Origin: Streptomyces sp. NRRL WC-3618 | GTDB taxonomy: Bacteria > Actinomycetota > Actinomycetes > Streptomycetales > Streptomycetaceae | Reading direction: 5' to 3' | Length of the DNA: 64,000 nucleotides | Assembly: GCF_001280005.1 (NCBI RefSeq) | Contig: NZ_LGDW01000467.1 | Coordinates: 62,001-126,000 of the forward strand | Shown here: piece after piece, positions 54,577 to 63,036 of the stretch | Numbering within the stretch: position 1 is the stretch's first letter | Layout of the letters: each line of letters begins with the position of its first letter | Made by a program: the position numbers and the translations under genes | Notes under the pieces: generated by a model | What the model was told of the DNA's origin: nothing | What the model saw: only the letters and a program-made list of their open reading frames with translations | Database searches by the model: none

Positions 54577-55059
54577 TCAGCCCAGGTCAGGAGCGTGCAT
54601 GGCCCGCACGCCCTCGATGTTCCCGTCCAGATAATGGCGCAGCGACAGCGGTACGAGGTGGACGGAGGCGATGCCGACCCGAGTGAAGGGGATGCGGACG
54701 ATCTCGTATTCGCCGCAGGGCTCGTCGATCTCGGGACCGTGTCGCAGCGCGGGATCCATGGACGCCAGACGGCAGACGAAGAAGTGCTGCACCTTCACGC
54801 CCGTGGCACCGCCGTCCGCACCGATGTGCTCGACGGTGTCCACGAAACAGGGCACCACATCGGTGATCTTGGCGCCCAGTTCTTCGTGCACTTCACGGTG
54901 CAGGGCGTCGACGACGGTCGCGTCGTCCGGTTCGACCCCGCCGCCCGGAGTGAGCCAGTAGGGATCGACACTCGGCTTGGTCCGCTTGATGAGGATCAGG
55001 TCGTCGCCATCGAGCAGGATGGCGCGTGCGGTGCGCTTGACCACGGGTCGGACGGTCAT
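54577..55059 (-). CDS. Nudix hydrolase
   Basis: A 160-residue Nudix protein. The start MTVRPVVKRTARAILLDGDDLILIKRT is a normal first strand, and the Nudix box runs from PGGGVEPDD through REVHEELGAKI (residues about 40-66). DPYWLTPGGG is typical of the group. It hydrolyses a nucleoside diphosphate linked to another moiety; the substrate is unknown. The C-terminus (FTRVGIASVHLVPLSLRHYLDGN) is conserved in Streptomyces. The ATG at 55059 gives the family start. It is convergent with the globin gene (14-bp gap), and a degenerate parS lies 22 bp upstream. Confidence 0.88.
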   Translation of the reverse strand: MTVRPVVKRTARAILLDGDDLILIKRTKPSVDPYWLTPGGGVEPDDATVVDALHREVHEELGAKITDVVPCFVDTVEHIGADGGATGVKVQHFFVCRLASMDPALRHGPEIDEPCGEYEIVRIPFTRVGIASVHLVPLSLRHYLDGNIEGVRAMHAPDLG

Positions 55060-55080
55060 GGGAGAAATGTGGCCCGGCTG

Positions 55081-55094
55081 GTTCCACGTGAAAC
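55081..55094. other. Degenerate parS-like site
   Basis: GTTCCACGTGAAAC differs from parS at one position. It lies 22 bp upstream of the Nudix start codon. Confidence 0.55.
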
Positions 55095-55160
55095 ATGTCT
55101 CATCCCTGCGAAGCGCTACCGACGAAGCAAGAGCGCTGGACCTCATGAGCGAAATGCGAT

Positions 55161-55174
55161 GTTTCACGTGAAAC
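55161..55174. other. parS: parS site 14
   Basis: Perfect GTTTCACGTGAAAC within a 26-bp palindrome (55155-55180), between the LysR stop and the Nudix gene. Confidence 0.95.
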
Positions 55175-55216
55175 ATCGCAAAGATGCTCAGAAGGATTCC
55201 AGAGACCAGTGGGTGC

Positions 55217-56122
55217 TCAGCCCCAGTCGGCCGCCGCGTGCTGGAGCCACTCGTGCGCCCGCGCGATGTGCGGCATGGCCAGCGTGCCGGTGCGGACCAC
55301 CAGGAAGTACGTCCGCAGTGGGGGCACCGCCGGATCGTGCAGAGCAACTACCTCCCCGCGCTCCAGGGCGGGCGCGCACAGATACCGGGGCAGTACCGCG
55401 AGTCCCGCGCCCGCGGCCGCGCAGGCGAGTACCGCGCGCAGGTCGGGCACGATCACGGTGCCCGAGGCGGCCGGGCGGGAGTCGAAGACGGAGGCCCAGT
55501 AGCGAGTGATGAGGGGCAGCGACTCGTGCACCTCCACCATGGGGAGGTTCTCGAGGACAGGCGCTCCCTCGCGGCGCAGCCTCCCGGGGCCGATGTCGGC
55601 CGCCCAGCGCGGAGCGGCGACCAGGACGTGTTCCTCGTCGCAGAGCGCAGTCGCCGCGAGGAGGGTGCCGCGCGGCCGGGCCGTACTGATGGCCAGATCG
55701 TGATGTCCGGCGGACAGTCCCTCAAGGGTCTCCTCGGCGGTGCCGAAGGAGACGCGCAGCGCGAAACCCTGGCCGTCCTCCCCAGTCAGCTCCGTGAGCG
55801 CGGGAAGTGCGCGCTCCGCAGTGAACTCTGGTGGCCCGGCGAGGTGCAGGGTGCGGACGGAGGAGTCCTCGTCCAGCCCGGTCTCGGTGATCTCCACGAG
55901 CGCGTCGAGATGCGGCGCAGCTTTGTGGGCGAGCTCGTCGCCGATGGTCGTCGGGGTCACGCCACGGGCCTGGCGCAGGAACAGAGGGCGTCCCACTTGC
56001 TGCTCCAGGGTCCTGATTTGCGAGGTGACAGCAGGCTGCGACAGGCCGAGCAGGGCGGCGGCACGGGTGAACGAGCCAGCTCTGTGGACCGTCACGAAGG
56101 TCCGCAGCAAGGCCAGGTCCAT
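55217..56122 (-). CDS. LysR-family transcriptional regulator
   Basis: A 301-residue LysR regulator. The winged helix-turn-helix is MDLALLRTFVTVHRAGSFTRAAALLGLSQPAVTSQIRTLEQQVGRPLFLRQ (residues 1-51). A dimerisation helix and a periplasmic-binding-like effector domain follow (LHLAGPPEFTAERALPALTEL, VPDLRAVLACAAAGAGLAVLPRYL). The ATG at 56122 gives the conserved start. The target and effector are unknown. It lies upstream of nothing divergent that would be an obvious target; the PLP lyase gene upstream is separated by 216 bp and a hairpin. Confidence 0.9.
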   Translation of the reverse strand: MDLALLRTFVTVHRAGSFTRAAALLGLSQPAVTSQIRTLEQQVGRPLFLRQARGVTPTTIGDELAHKAAPHLDALVEITETGLDEDSSVRTLHLAGPPEFTAERALPALTELTGEDGQGFALRVSFGTAEETLEGLSAGHHDLAISTARPRGTLLAATALCDEEHVLVAAPRWAADIGPGRLRREGAPVLENLPMVEVHESLPLITRYWASVFDSRPAASGTVIVPDLRAVLACAAAGAGLAVLPRYLCAPALERGEVVALHDPAVPPLRTYFLVVRTGTLAMPHIARAHEWLQHAAADWG

Positions 56123-56263
56123 GGCGCACCATCCCCTTCCTGTGCCCGGCCTCCGGCCGCGCCAACTATAAATAAGTCGATAGGCTCCTGTCGTTACCGT
56201 GATTGGACACTGACACAGAGTCAACTAGCCTTATGCGCGCGGTTCTTCGTGCGCGGAACCGCA

Positions 56264-56298
56264 GCGGTCCGAGCCACGAGGGGGGAGGCTCGGACCGC
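56264..56298 (-). terminator. Terminator after the PLP lyase gene
   Basis: The 12-bp arms GCGGTCCGAGCC (56264-56275) and GGCTCGGACCGC (56287-56298) lie 41 bases beyond the lyase stop codon. No T run follows, which is common in Streptomyces. Confidence 0.7.
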
Positions 56299-56338
56299 CG
56301 TCGCGCATATCCGCCCCCCTCTCGGGCCCGCTCGGCGG

Positions 56339-57508
56339 TCAGTCCGTCGACTCCTCCAGTGCGCGCAGCACATCCGCCACCAGATCCTCCGGGTCCTCGG
56401 CGCCGACCGAGAAACGGATGAAGCCCTCCGGCACGGCGTCCCCGCCCCACCGGCCGCGCCGTTCGGCCGTGGACCGGACGCCACCGAAACTCGTCGCGTC
56501 GTCGACGAGCCGCAGCGCGCCGAGAAAGCGGTCGGCACGCGCGCGCGTGGGCAACACGAAGGAGACGACACACCCGTAGCGCCGCATCTGCTGCGAAGCG
56601 ATCTTGTGCGACGGATCGTCCGGCAGTCCCGGATAACGCAGCCCGGTCACCTCGGGCCGCCCGCTCAGAGCCTCGGCAAGAGTCAGCGCGGTGGTGTCCT
56701 GCCGTTCGACGCGCAAGGGGAGCGTGGCGATCGACCGATGCGCGAGCCAGGCCTCCATGGGCCCGGGAATCGCCCCGGCGATCTTGCGCCACCGTCGTAC
56801 GGCGGCCATCGCGGAGGCATCCGCCCCGGTGACGTATCCGAGCAGGACGTCGCCGTGCCCGGTGAGCTGCTTGGTTCCGCTGGCCACCGAGAAGTCGGCG
56901 CCGAGCTCCAGTGGGCGCTGTCCGAGCGGCGTCGCCAGGGTGTTGTCGACGGCCACGAGGCAGCCGCGTGTGTGTGCCGCCGCGGCCAGTCGTCGCACGT
57001 CGCACACGTCGAGTCCCGGGTTCGACGGGGTCTCGATCCACAGCAGCCGCGCGCCGTCGAGAACGTCGAGCTGAGTATCGCCGCCGGTCGGAGCGGTACG
57101 TACCTCGATGCCGTATGCCTCGAGTTGGGCCCCCACCAGGGGCAGCGCCTGGTAGCCGTCGCCGGGCATGACGACTGTGTCCCCGGTGCGCAGCTGGGAG
57201 AAGAGCACCGACGAGACGGCGGCCATGCCGGAGGCGAAGACGAGCGTCGCGACGCCGTCCTGGTCCGGTGCCTCCAGCTCGCCGATGGCACGCTCGAGCA
57301 GCGTCCAGGTCGGATTCTCGTCGCGGCCGTAGGTGTACGGGCCGGTGGGCGCGCCCGGCAGGTGGTAGTGGGCCGCGAACACCGGACCGGGGAGGGCCGG
57401 TTCGTGTTTGACCGGCTCGGGGAGTCCCGCCCGCACCGCGCGCGTGCTGTCACCCAAACCTGAGTTCGAATGTGTGCCCGAACTCTCGCTTGCAGCTGAC
57501 TCGCTCAT
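56339..57508 (-). CDS. Cys/Met-metabolism PLP lyase (cystathionine gamma-lyase-like)
   Basis: A 389-residue fold-type I PLP enzyme of the cystathionine gamma-lyase/synthase family. Key segments are YTYGRDENPTWTLLERAI (residues 58-75), the PLP-phosphate loop FASGMAAVSSVL (91-102), VDNTLATP and the Schiff-base lysine Lys213 in SGTKQLTGHGD. The C-terminal part ends with GFIRFSVGAEDPEDLVADVLRAL. The family acts in transsulphuration, cleaving cystathionine or homoserine derivatives; which reaction applies here cannot be fixed. It begins at the ATG overlapping the phosphatase stop (ATGA), so the two are translationally coupled. Confidence 0.9.
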   Translation of the reverse strand: MSESAASESSGTHSNSGLGDSTRAVRAGLPEPVKHEPALPGPVFAAHYHLPGAPTGPYTYGRDENPTWTLLERAIGELEAPDQDGVATLVFASGMAAVSSVLFSQLRTGDTVVMPGDGYQALPLVGAQLEAYGIEVRTAPTGGDTQLDVLDGARLLWIETPSNPGLDVCDVRRLAAAAHTRGCLVAVDNTLATPLGQRPLELGADFSVASGTKQLTGHGDVLLGYVTGADASAMAAVRRWRKIAGAIPGPMEAWLAHRSIATLPLRVERQDTTALTLAEALSGRPEVTGLRYPGLPDDPSHKIASQQMRRYGCVVSFVLPTRARADRFLGALRLVDDATSFGGVRSTAERRGRWGGDAVPEGFIRFSVGAEDPEDLVADVLRALEESTD

Positions 57509-57996
57509 ACCGTCCGTTCCTCCATGTCCACCCGAACCGCGGCGAGCAGACCGGCGCTCGCCGTCTCCACCATCTCAAGGCATTCGTCGAAGCCGTCCAT
57601 ACCCCCGTAGTACGGGTCGGGGACATCGAGATCGGCGCCCGCGGCGGGATCGTACGAGCGCAACAGGCGCACCTTCTCGGCGTCCTTCGGAGTGGGCGCC
57701 AGGCGGCGCAGAGCCTTCAGGTGTCCTGCGTCGAGGGCGATGACGAGGTCCAGGCGGGCGAACCACGCAGCCCGGAACTGGCGGGCCGCGTGATCGCTGT
57801 CGTAACCGGCTGTCTTCAGTACGGAGACCGTGCGCGGGTCGGCGCCGTCGCCCTCGTGCCAGCCGCCCGTGCCGGCGCTGTCGACCTCGACGAGGCCGGC
57901 CAGTCCGCCCTCCTCCACGCGCGCGCGGAAGACGGACTCCGCCATCGGGGAGCGGCATATGTTGCCGGTGCAGACGAAACAGACACGGTAAGCCAT
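57505..57996 (-). CDS. Low-molecular-weight protein tyrosine phosphatase
   Basis: A 163-residue LMW-PTP from the ATG at 57996. The catalytic P-loop C-T-G-N-I-C-R-S starts at Cys9, with Arg15, in FVCTGNICRSPMAESVF, and the general acid Asp lies in DVPDPYYGGMDGFDE. It dephosphorylates phosphotyrosine proteins or small molecules; Streptomyces PtpA of this class affects secondary metabolism and development. Its stop overlaps the start of the PLP lyase gene. An upstream frame extension to 58128 crosses the holin-like gene and is rejected. Confidence 0.93.
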   Translation of the reverse strand: MAYRVCFVCTGNICRSPMAESVFRARVEEGGLAGLVEVDSAGTGGWHEGDGADPRTVSVLKTAGYDSDHAARQFRAAWFARLDLVIALDAGHLKALRRLAPTPKDAEKVRLLRSYDPAAGADLDVPDPYYGGMDGFDECLEMVETASAGLLAAVRVDMEERTV

Positions 57997-58004
57997 GGAT
58001 GTCC

Positions 58005-58382
58005 TCAGTCCTCGTCGGGCAGGACGATGTGCAGCGCCCAGGAGACGATCGAGATGATCAGGCCGCCCAGGACGGCGGTCCAGAAACCCTCGACGTGGAA
58101 GCTCAGGTCGAACTTGTCGGCCAGCCATGACGTGAGCAGCAGCATCAGGGCGTTGACCACCAGGGTGATCAGGCCGAGCGTGAGGATGAACAGCGGGAAG
58201 GTAAGCACCTTCACGAGTGGCTTGACCAGGAAGTTCACCAGGCCGAACAAGAGGGCGACGACGATCAGCGTGCCGATCTTCTTGCCCGTGCTGTCACCGG
58301 TCAGGGTGATCTTGTCGAGTATCCATACGGCCACGCCGAGGGCGCCGGCGTTGGCGATCGTCTTGACTACGAAATTCTTCAT
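58005..58382 (-). CDS. Phage-holin-like (PF04020) membrane protein
   Basis: A 125-residue protein of the phage_holin_4_2-like family, widespread in bacteria and not necessarily phage-derived. Four hydrophobic segments are present: VKTIANAGALGVAVWILDKI, IGTLIVVALLFGLVNFLV, LTFPLFILTLGLITLVVNALMLLLT and FWTAVLGGLIISIVSWALHIV. It lies 8 bp before the phosphatase start and is probably cotranscribed with the phosphatase and the PLP lyase. Function is unknown. It is divergent from the cupin gene (48-bp spacer). Confidence 0.85.
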   Translation of the reverse strand: MKNFVVKTIANAGALGVAVWILDKITLTGDSTGKKIGTLIVVALLFGLVNFLVKPLVKVLTFPLFILTLGLITLVVNALMLLLTSWLADKFDLSFHVEGFWTAVLGGLIISIVSWALHIVLPDED

Positions 58383-58430
58383 GTGTCTGATCGTGGCAGA
58401 AGAGATCGGTTACGAGTGTGGGCGAGGGCG

Positions 58431-58748
58431 ATGAAGGCATTCCGGTTGGATGAACTGGAGGCGGAACGTGCCGCCAACGATGGCGCCTACCTGCAGTTCC
58501 TGCACGAACGGAACATGTCGGTCGGCCTGTACGCGTTGAACGCGGGCGAGCAGGACCCGCAGCAGCCTCACCGCCAGGACGAGGTGTACTTCGTGGTGAG
58601 CGGGCGTGCCGCGATCACGGTCGGCATGGAGACGACCCAGGTCGCGCGGGGCAGCGTTGTGTACGTGCCGGCCGGGGTGGCCCACAAGTTCCACCACATC
58701 AGCGAGGATCTGCGGGTCATGGTGGTCTTCTCTCCGCCCGAGAGCTGA
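58431..58748 (+). CDS. Small cupin-fold protein
   Basis: A 105-residue single-domain cupin. Cupin motif 1 is seen in GEQDPQQPHRQDEVYFVVSGRAAITVG (about residues 41-67: His, then Glu, then the G), and motif 2 in VYVPAGVAHKFHHI (His84). The metal-binding set is therefore His/Glu/His, with one histidine of motif 1 probably absent or replaced by Gln. Small cupins may be isomerases, dioxygenases or sugar-binding regulators; none is specified here. The ATG at 58431 gives the family length. Confidence 0.85.
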   Translation: MKAFRLDELEAERAANDGAYLQFLHERNMSVGLYALNAGEQDPQQPHRQDEVYFVVSGRAAITVGMETTQVARGSVVYVPAGVAHKFHHISEDLRVMVVFSPPES

Positions 58749-58921
58749 CCTGTCGCCTCAGGGTTCCCTAGGGGATCGATCAGGGGCGGACAAGGGATGC
58801 GAGGCCCCCGCCGAGCTCCCTGCCGCCCTAGCATCGAAGGCGGAACATCGAATGTCCCGGCACGAGCGAAGGGCGCAGGCCCCGTGCGGATGCGACGGGC
58901 AAAGACGTAAGGAAAAGGGCG

Positions 58922-59134
58922 ATGCGAGAGATCTTCGCGGGAATGCCGTGGTGGGTTAAGTGGGTCGCGGTGCCGGTCATCGCCCTCGTCGTGTTCGGCG
59001 GGTTGATAGTGAGTGTCGTCGGCTTCGTCATCGGCCTGCTCTTCAAGGCGCTGGTCTTCGTCGCCCTGGTCGGCGGACTCATCTACGTCGTACGGAAGTT
59101 CACGTCGAGTTCGTCGTCGCGCAGCGACTGGTGA
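58922..59134 (+). CDS. DUF5326 small membrane protein
   Basis: A 70-residue protein, MREIFAGMPWWVKWVAVPVIAL onward, with two hydrophobic segments (VAVPVIALVVFGGLIVSVVGFVIGLL and KALVFVALVGGLIYVV) and a Ser-rich tail ending SDW. It matches the DUF5326 family of Streptomyces as I know it. The start is ATG with AAGG upstream (cgtaaggaaaagggcg). The function is unknown. It precedes the ssgR gene. Confidence 0.85.
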   Translation: MREIFAGMPWWVKWVAVPVIALVVFGGLIVSVVGFVIGLLFKALVFVALVGGLIYVVRKFTSSSSSRSDW

Positions 59135-59369
59135 GAGCGGTGGGGCGACAGGGGCACGGGAGCCGATGGGCGGGACGGCGCGGGCGCCGGTAACAGAAAT
59201 CGCCGGTTCCCTCGGGCGGGGGAAGTTTCCCGTACGGGCCGTCTGCGCGCGGTGACGGGCCGTTAGAGTCCGGAATTCGACGCGGGGACGACCCTCGCGG
59301 ACGGCGTACCCCCTCCTCCCGTGCCCTTCCGCACGGGTAGCCCCCTCGCCTTCGAGAGTGACCCTCGCC

Positions 59370-60296
59370 ATGGTCGACACCGCACCCGCGGAACCACAGG
59401 CTCCACCCGTACAACGCCGACCGGAGCAACGGACCGCGCCCTCCCCGGGGACGCGCGTCCGGCCCGCCGAGAGACCCGTGTCGGCGCCTGCCCTCGAACA
59501 CGTCCCGCCACCTGTTCCCGCGCTCGTGCCACCCACCGAGCCGCACTCCACGGCGACCCTTATCGGCTCCGTACAGCGCGCGATGCATCTGCTGGAGTCC
59601 GTCGCCGCACACGAGCATGGAGCCCCCGCCAAACAACTGGCCCGGGAGACCGGCCTCGCTCTCCCGACCGCCTACCATCTGCTGCGAACGCTCGTCTTCG
59701 AGGGCTATCTCCGGCGCGAGAAAGGGCTGTTCTTCCTCGGTGAGGCAGCCGAGCGACTGGGCAGCAGCGGTGCGAGGCAGAAACGTCGCAGCACGGTGGT
59801 GGACGCACTCGCCCACTGGCGGGACATGATCGGCGTACCTGTGTACTACGCGTTGTACCGCGACGGCGAGATCGAGGTCATGTGCGTCTCCGACACCCCC
59901 AGCAACCCAGCGGTCGAGGAGTGGGCGGACTTCCGTGAGACCGGGCACGCGCACGCCGTCGGGCAGTGCCTGCTCTCACAGTTGGACGAGCAGGACCGCC
60001 GGGACCATCTCGACCGTCACCCCGTACAGGCGGTCACCCCCTACACCGTTCGGGACAGCCACTCGCTGCTGCGCCGCCTCGACCGGATGCGGCGCATGGA
60101 ACTCGTCGTGGAACGGCAGGAGTACGCGCTGGGGACGGTCTGTGCGGCGATCCCGATCACTGTCGGTAACACGGCCGCCACATTGGCCATTTCTCTTCCT
60201 TCCCAGCAGACCGATCGACTGCTAGTCGCAGCCCAGCAGTTGCAGACAGAGGTCGGAAGACTGCTGGGATCGCTTGCGATCTCTATCAGTATCTGA
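59370..60296 (+). CDS. ssgR: IclR-type regulator SsgR
   Basis: A 308-residue IclR-family regulator. A Pro-rich N-terminus of 55 residues precedes the winged helix (IGSVQRAMHLLESVAAHEHGAPAKQLARETGLALPTAYHLLRTLVFEGYLRRE, about 62-115). The effector domain follows (ALAHWRDMIGVPVYYALYRDGEIEVMCVSDTPSN, RRMELVVERQEYALGTVCAAIPI). Its position directly upstream of ssgA identifies it as SsgR, the activator of ssgA transcription in S. coelicolor. An upstream GTG at 59358 is a possible alternative start. Confidence 0.88.
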   Translation: MVDTAPAEPQAPPVQRRPEQRTAPSPGTRVRPAERPVSAPALEHVPPPVPALVPPTEPHSTATLIGSVQRAMHLLESVAAHEHGAPAKQLARETGLALPTAYHLLRTLVFEGYLRREKGLFFLGEAAERLGSSGARQKRRSTVVDALAHWRDMIGVPVYYALYRDGEIEVMCVSDTPSNPAVEEWADFRETGHAHAVGQCLLSQLDEQDRRDHLDRHPVQAVTPYTVRDSHSLLRRLDRMRRMELVVERQEYALGTVCAAIPITVGNTAATLAISLPSQQTDRLLVAAQQLQTEVGRLLGSLAISISI

Positions 60297-60396
60297 AAAC
60301 TCACTCCTTGTGATTCACCGTGTACTTTCAGCAAGATTCGAGCAGTATCAGAGCGATGATTCCAGGCCAGTCCACGGCAAGTGACAGGGATAGGCG

Positions 60397-60834
60397 ATGC
60401 GCGAGTCGGTGCAGGCAGAAGTCATGATGAGCTTTCTTGTCTCGGAGGAGCTCTCCTTCCGTATTCCGGTGGAGCTGCGCTACGAGACCTGTGATCCCTA
60501 TGCCGTCCGGCTGACCTTCCATCTGCCTGGCGACGCCCCTGTGACCTGGGCCTTCGGGCGCGAGCTGCTGATCGACGGCGTGGGGCGGCCGTGCGGGGAC
60601 GGGGATGTGCGGATCTCGCCGGCCGACACCGAGGTGCTGGGCGAGGTGCTGATCCGGCTTCAGGTCGGCGGCGACCAGGCGCTGTTCCGCTCCGGTGCGG
60701 CGCCGCTGGTGGCGTTCCTCGATCGCACCGACAAGCTGGTGCCGCTGGGGCAGGAGCGTTCCCTCGCCGACTTCGACGCCCACCTCGACGATGCGCTGGA
60801 CCGCATCCTGGCGGAGGAACAGAGCGCGGGCTGA
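60397..60834 (+). CDS. ssgA: Sporulation and cell-division protein SsgA
   Basis: A 145-residue SsgA-like (SALP) protein, MRESVQAEVMMSFLVSEELSFRIPVELRYE at the start and LPGDAPVTWAFGRELL, GDGDVRISP and FLDRTDKLVPLGQE in the core, close to S. coelicolor SsgA. It acts with SsgB to localise FtsZ for sporulation-specific septation in aerial hyphae and controls wall growth. It is preceded by ssgR with a 100-bp gap that should contain its regulated promoter, which I could not define. It converges with the YibE/F gene. Confidence 0.96.
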   Translation: MRESVQAEVMMSFLVSEELSFRIPVELRYETCDPYAVRLTFHLPGDAPVTWAFGRELLIDGVGRPCGDGDVRISPADTEVLGEVLIRLQVGGDQALFRSGAAPLVAFLDRTDKLVPLGQERSLADFDAHLDDALDRILAEEQSAG

Positions 60835-60869
60835 GCGAGTCCCGGCAGCTCTCCCGCCGGCGGTGTAAC

Positions 60870-60894
60870 GCTTCTCCTCGATGGGAGGAGAAGC
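60870..60894. terminator. Terminator-like hairpin after ssgA
   Basis: GCTTCTCCTC (60870-60879) pairs with GAGGAGAAGC (60885-60894) around a 5-base loop, in the convergent gap between ssgA and the YibE/F gene. Confidence 0.6.
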
Positions 60895-60951
60895 GCGCAG
60901 CCGTACTTCCGCGCAGGCGCGCAGGCGCGCAGCCGACGCACCGGAGCTACG

Positions 60952-62799
60952 TCAGTGCTTTCGGCGACGGCCCTTTCCGGCGCGTGCCTGGCCCGACTGG
61001 GACGCGGTCCCCGCGTTCGCTGCGGCTCCCGCCGCGGCGGCCTGTGTGCCGACTCCGGTGCCTCGGGGCCCTTCCACCGCTCCGGCGGTCAGTGGTGGCG
61101 TGCCCGGGCGGTCGGCCGAGACCATCAGGGCAGCGAGGAGCGTGGTCACCGGTACGGACGCGACCAGGCCGATCGAGCCCACCAGGGTCCGAACGATCTC
61201 CTCCGCGACGAGTTCGCTGTTGGCGACCGCCCCGACGCTGCTCTGCGCGATCGAGAAGAGCAGCAGCAGCGGCAACGCGGCGCCCGCGTAGGCGAGGACG
61301 AGTGTGTTGACGACGGACGCGATGTGGTCGCGGCCGATGCGAATGCCGGCGCGGTACAGCCCGCGCCACCCCATCGTCGGATTGGCCTCGTGGAGCTCCC
61401 AGACCGCCGATGTCTGAGTGACCGTGACATCGTCCAGGACGCCGAGTGAACCGATGATGACGCCGGCCAACAGCAGACCGCTCATGTCGATGGACGGATA
61501 CAGGCCATGGATCAGGCCCGTGTTGTCGTCCGTGTTGCCGGTCAGAGCGGCCCATCCGATGAACAGCGAGCCGAGGATGCCGATCAGCACCAGCGAGATC
61601 AGGGTGCCGAGCACCGCCACAGACGTACGAGCCGAGAGGCCATGGCACATGTAGAGCGCGATCAGCATGATGGCGCTGGCTCCGACGACCGCCACGACCA
61701 GCGGGTTCGAGCCCTGCAGGATCGCCGGCAGGATGAAGAAGGTCAGCACCATGAAGCTGACGGCCAGCGCGACCAGCGCCATCACCCCGCGCAGGCGTCC
61801 GACGATGACGACGGCGAGCGCGAAGATCCCGGCCAGCAGGGCCATGGGGAACCGGCGGTTCACGTCGGCCACCGAATACTGGAGGTCCTTCGGCGCCGAG
61901 GGCTCGTAGGCCACCACGACCTTCTCGCCCTCGTGCAACTGCCGGGACTGGTCCGGCTGGACGATCTCCGTGAACGTACGGCCCTTGTCGTCACCGGTGT
62001 CGACCCGGATCGTCGCCTTCTTGCAGTCGCCGGTCGCCTGCTGCTGTGCGGAGGAGCCTTCGGCGGTGGACGTGCCGCCGGTCGGGGTGTCCCCCGAGGC
62101 GTTGACCGACTTGCAGTCCACTGCGACGACCTCGGTGACCGTGGCCTCCTGGGTCTGCCGGTCGAATCCCACGCCGGTGCGCTGGTGTGCCGGGGCACCT
62201 CCTGGCCACAGCACGACGAGCCCGACCACGACCGCTGCGGCGAAGGGGATCAGGATCGCCCCGATGATCTTCCGCAAGTGGATGGAGACGGGAGCGGCCG
62301 GACCATGACTGTGACTGTGGCCGTGTGAGTGACCTTGGTCGTCATCGGGTCCGTGGCCGTCACCAGGCCCGTGCCCGCCCTCGTGCTCGCCGCCAGAACT
62401 GCCGCCAGGTCCGCCCCTGGCACCGTCGCCGGGGCCGTGCCCATGGCCGGCGCCCTGTCCCGGGCCGGTTCCATGATCGTGCCCACCGCCTGCTCCCGGA
62501 CCAGGACCTCGGCCACCGTCAGGAACAGGAAGGGGGCCGAACTGACCGGTCCCCGGCCCCTCGGCCGCGAAATCCTGGCCCCGATGGCCATCCGGGCCCC
62601 TACGGCCGCCCTGGCCCGCCCCCGCTCCGGGCCCGTAGCCGCGATCGATCCTCCGGCCGGGCCCGTAGCCGGGGCCGGCACTCGATCCGGTCGCCGCGCC
62701 TGCGCCTCCGTGGCCGCTGCCCGGTCCCGAGCCGGGCTGGGCACCGCTTCCGCGCGGTGGCTCGGAGGACGGGTACGAGGGTCCTTGCGTCGTGGTCAC
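60952..62799 (-). CDS. YibE/F-family membrane protein with His/Gly-rich N-terminus
   Basis: A 615-residue protein. Residues 1-170 are a Gly/Pro-rich tail with many histidines (HGHGPGDGARGG, GHSHGHSHSHG). The first membrane helix (IIGAILIPFAAAVVVGLVVLW) precedes an extracytoplasmic domain with two cysteines (VDCKSVNAS, GDCKKATIRVD). About seven further helices carry the YibE/F signature region LLAGVIIGSLGVLDDVTVTQTSAVWELHEANPTMGWRGLYRAGIRIGRDHIASVVNTLVLAYAGAALPLLLL. The biochemical role of the family is unknown. The His-rich cytosolic tail suggests metal binding, but that is inference. The start is GTG. It is divergent from the thiC riboswitch. Confidence 0.88.
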   Translation of the reverse strand: MTTTQGPSYPSSEPPRGSGAQPGSGPGSGHGGAGAATGSSAGPGYGPGRRIDRGYGPGAGAGQGGRRGPDGHRGQDFAAEGPGTGQFGPLPVPDGGRGPGPGAGGGHDHGTGPGQGAGHGHGPGDGARGGPGGSSGGEHEGGHGPGDGHGPDDDQGHSHGHSHSHGPAAPVSIHLRKIIGAILIPFAAAVVVGLVVLWPGGAPAHQRTGVGFDRQTQEATVTEVVAVDCKSVNASGDTPTGGTSTAEGSSAQQQATGDCKKATIRVDTGDDKGRTFTEIVQPDQSRQLHEGEKVVVAYEPSAPKDLQYSVADVNRRFPMALLAGIFALAVVIVGRLRGVMALVALAVSFMVLTFFILPAILQGSNPLVVAVVGASAIMLIALYMCHGLSARTSVAVLGTLISLVLIGILGSLFIGWAALTGNTDDNTGLIHGLYPSIDMSGLLLAGVIIGSLGVLDDVTVTQTSAVWELHEANPTMGWRGLYRAGIRIGRDHIASVVNTLVLAYAGAALPLLLLFSIAQSSVGAVANSELVAEEIVRTLVGSIGLVASVPVTTLLAALMVSADRPGTPPLTAGAVEGPRGTGVGTQAAAAGAAANAGTASQSGQARAGKGRRRKH

Positions 62800-62931
62800 C
62801 GCTCGATCATCGCAAGAACGGCAGGGGCCCCCTGTTCACCTCGCCCAAATAGACGCTAGCGTGGTGGGACTTTGCACACGCGGGAGCTCGGAGCACCGGG
62901 CTGAGAGGGCGCTGACCTCCGTCTTAGCGAT

Positions 62932-62945
62932 GTTTCACGTGGAAC
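62932..62945. other. Degenerate parS-like site in the riboswitch
   Basis: GTTTCACGTGGAAC has one mismatch to parS and lies in the 5' side of the variable arm of the TPP riboswitch. Confidence 0.55.
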
Positions 62946-62961
62946 ACGTGGAACGAGTGAT

Positions 62962-62975
62962 GTTTCACATGAAAC
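62962..62975. other. Degenerate parS-like site in the riboswitch
   Basis: GTTTCACATGAAAC has one central mismatch to parS. It lies on the 3' side of the riboswitch's variable arm and can base-pair with the site at 62932 in the RNA. Confidence 0.55.
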
Positions 62976-63036
62976 ATCGGCAGACGGAATCCGCTGCGTC
63001 GACCGCTGAACCTGTTACCGGGTAATGCCGGCGTAG

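Noticed and set aside
58005..58382. Holin-like gene as evidence of a prophage
   Set aside because: PF04020-type proteins are common chromosomal genes, and no other phage gene, integrase or attachment site is near.
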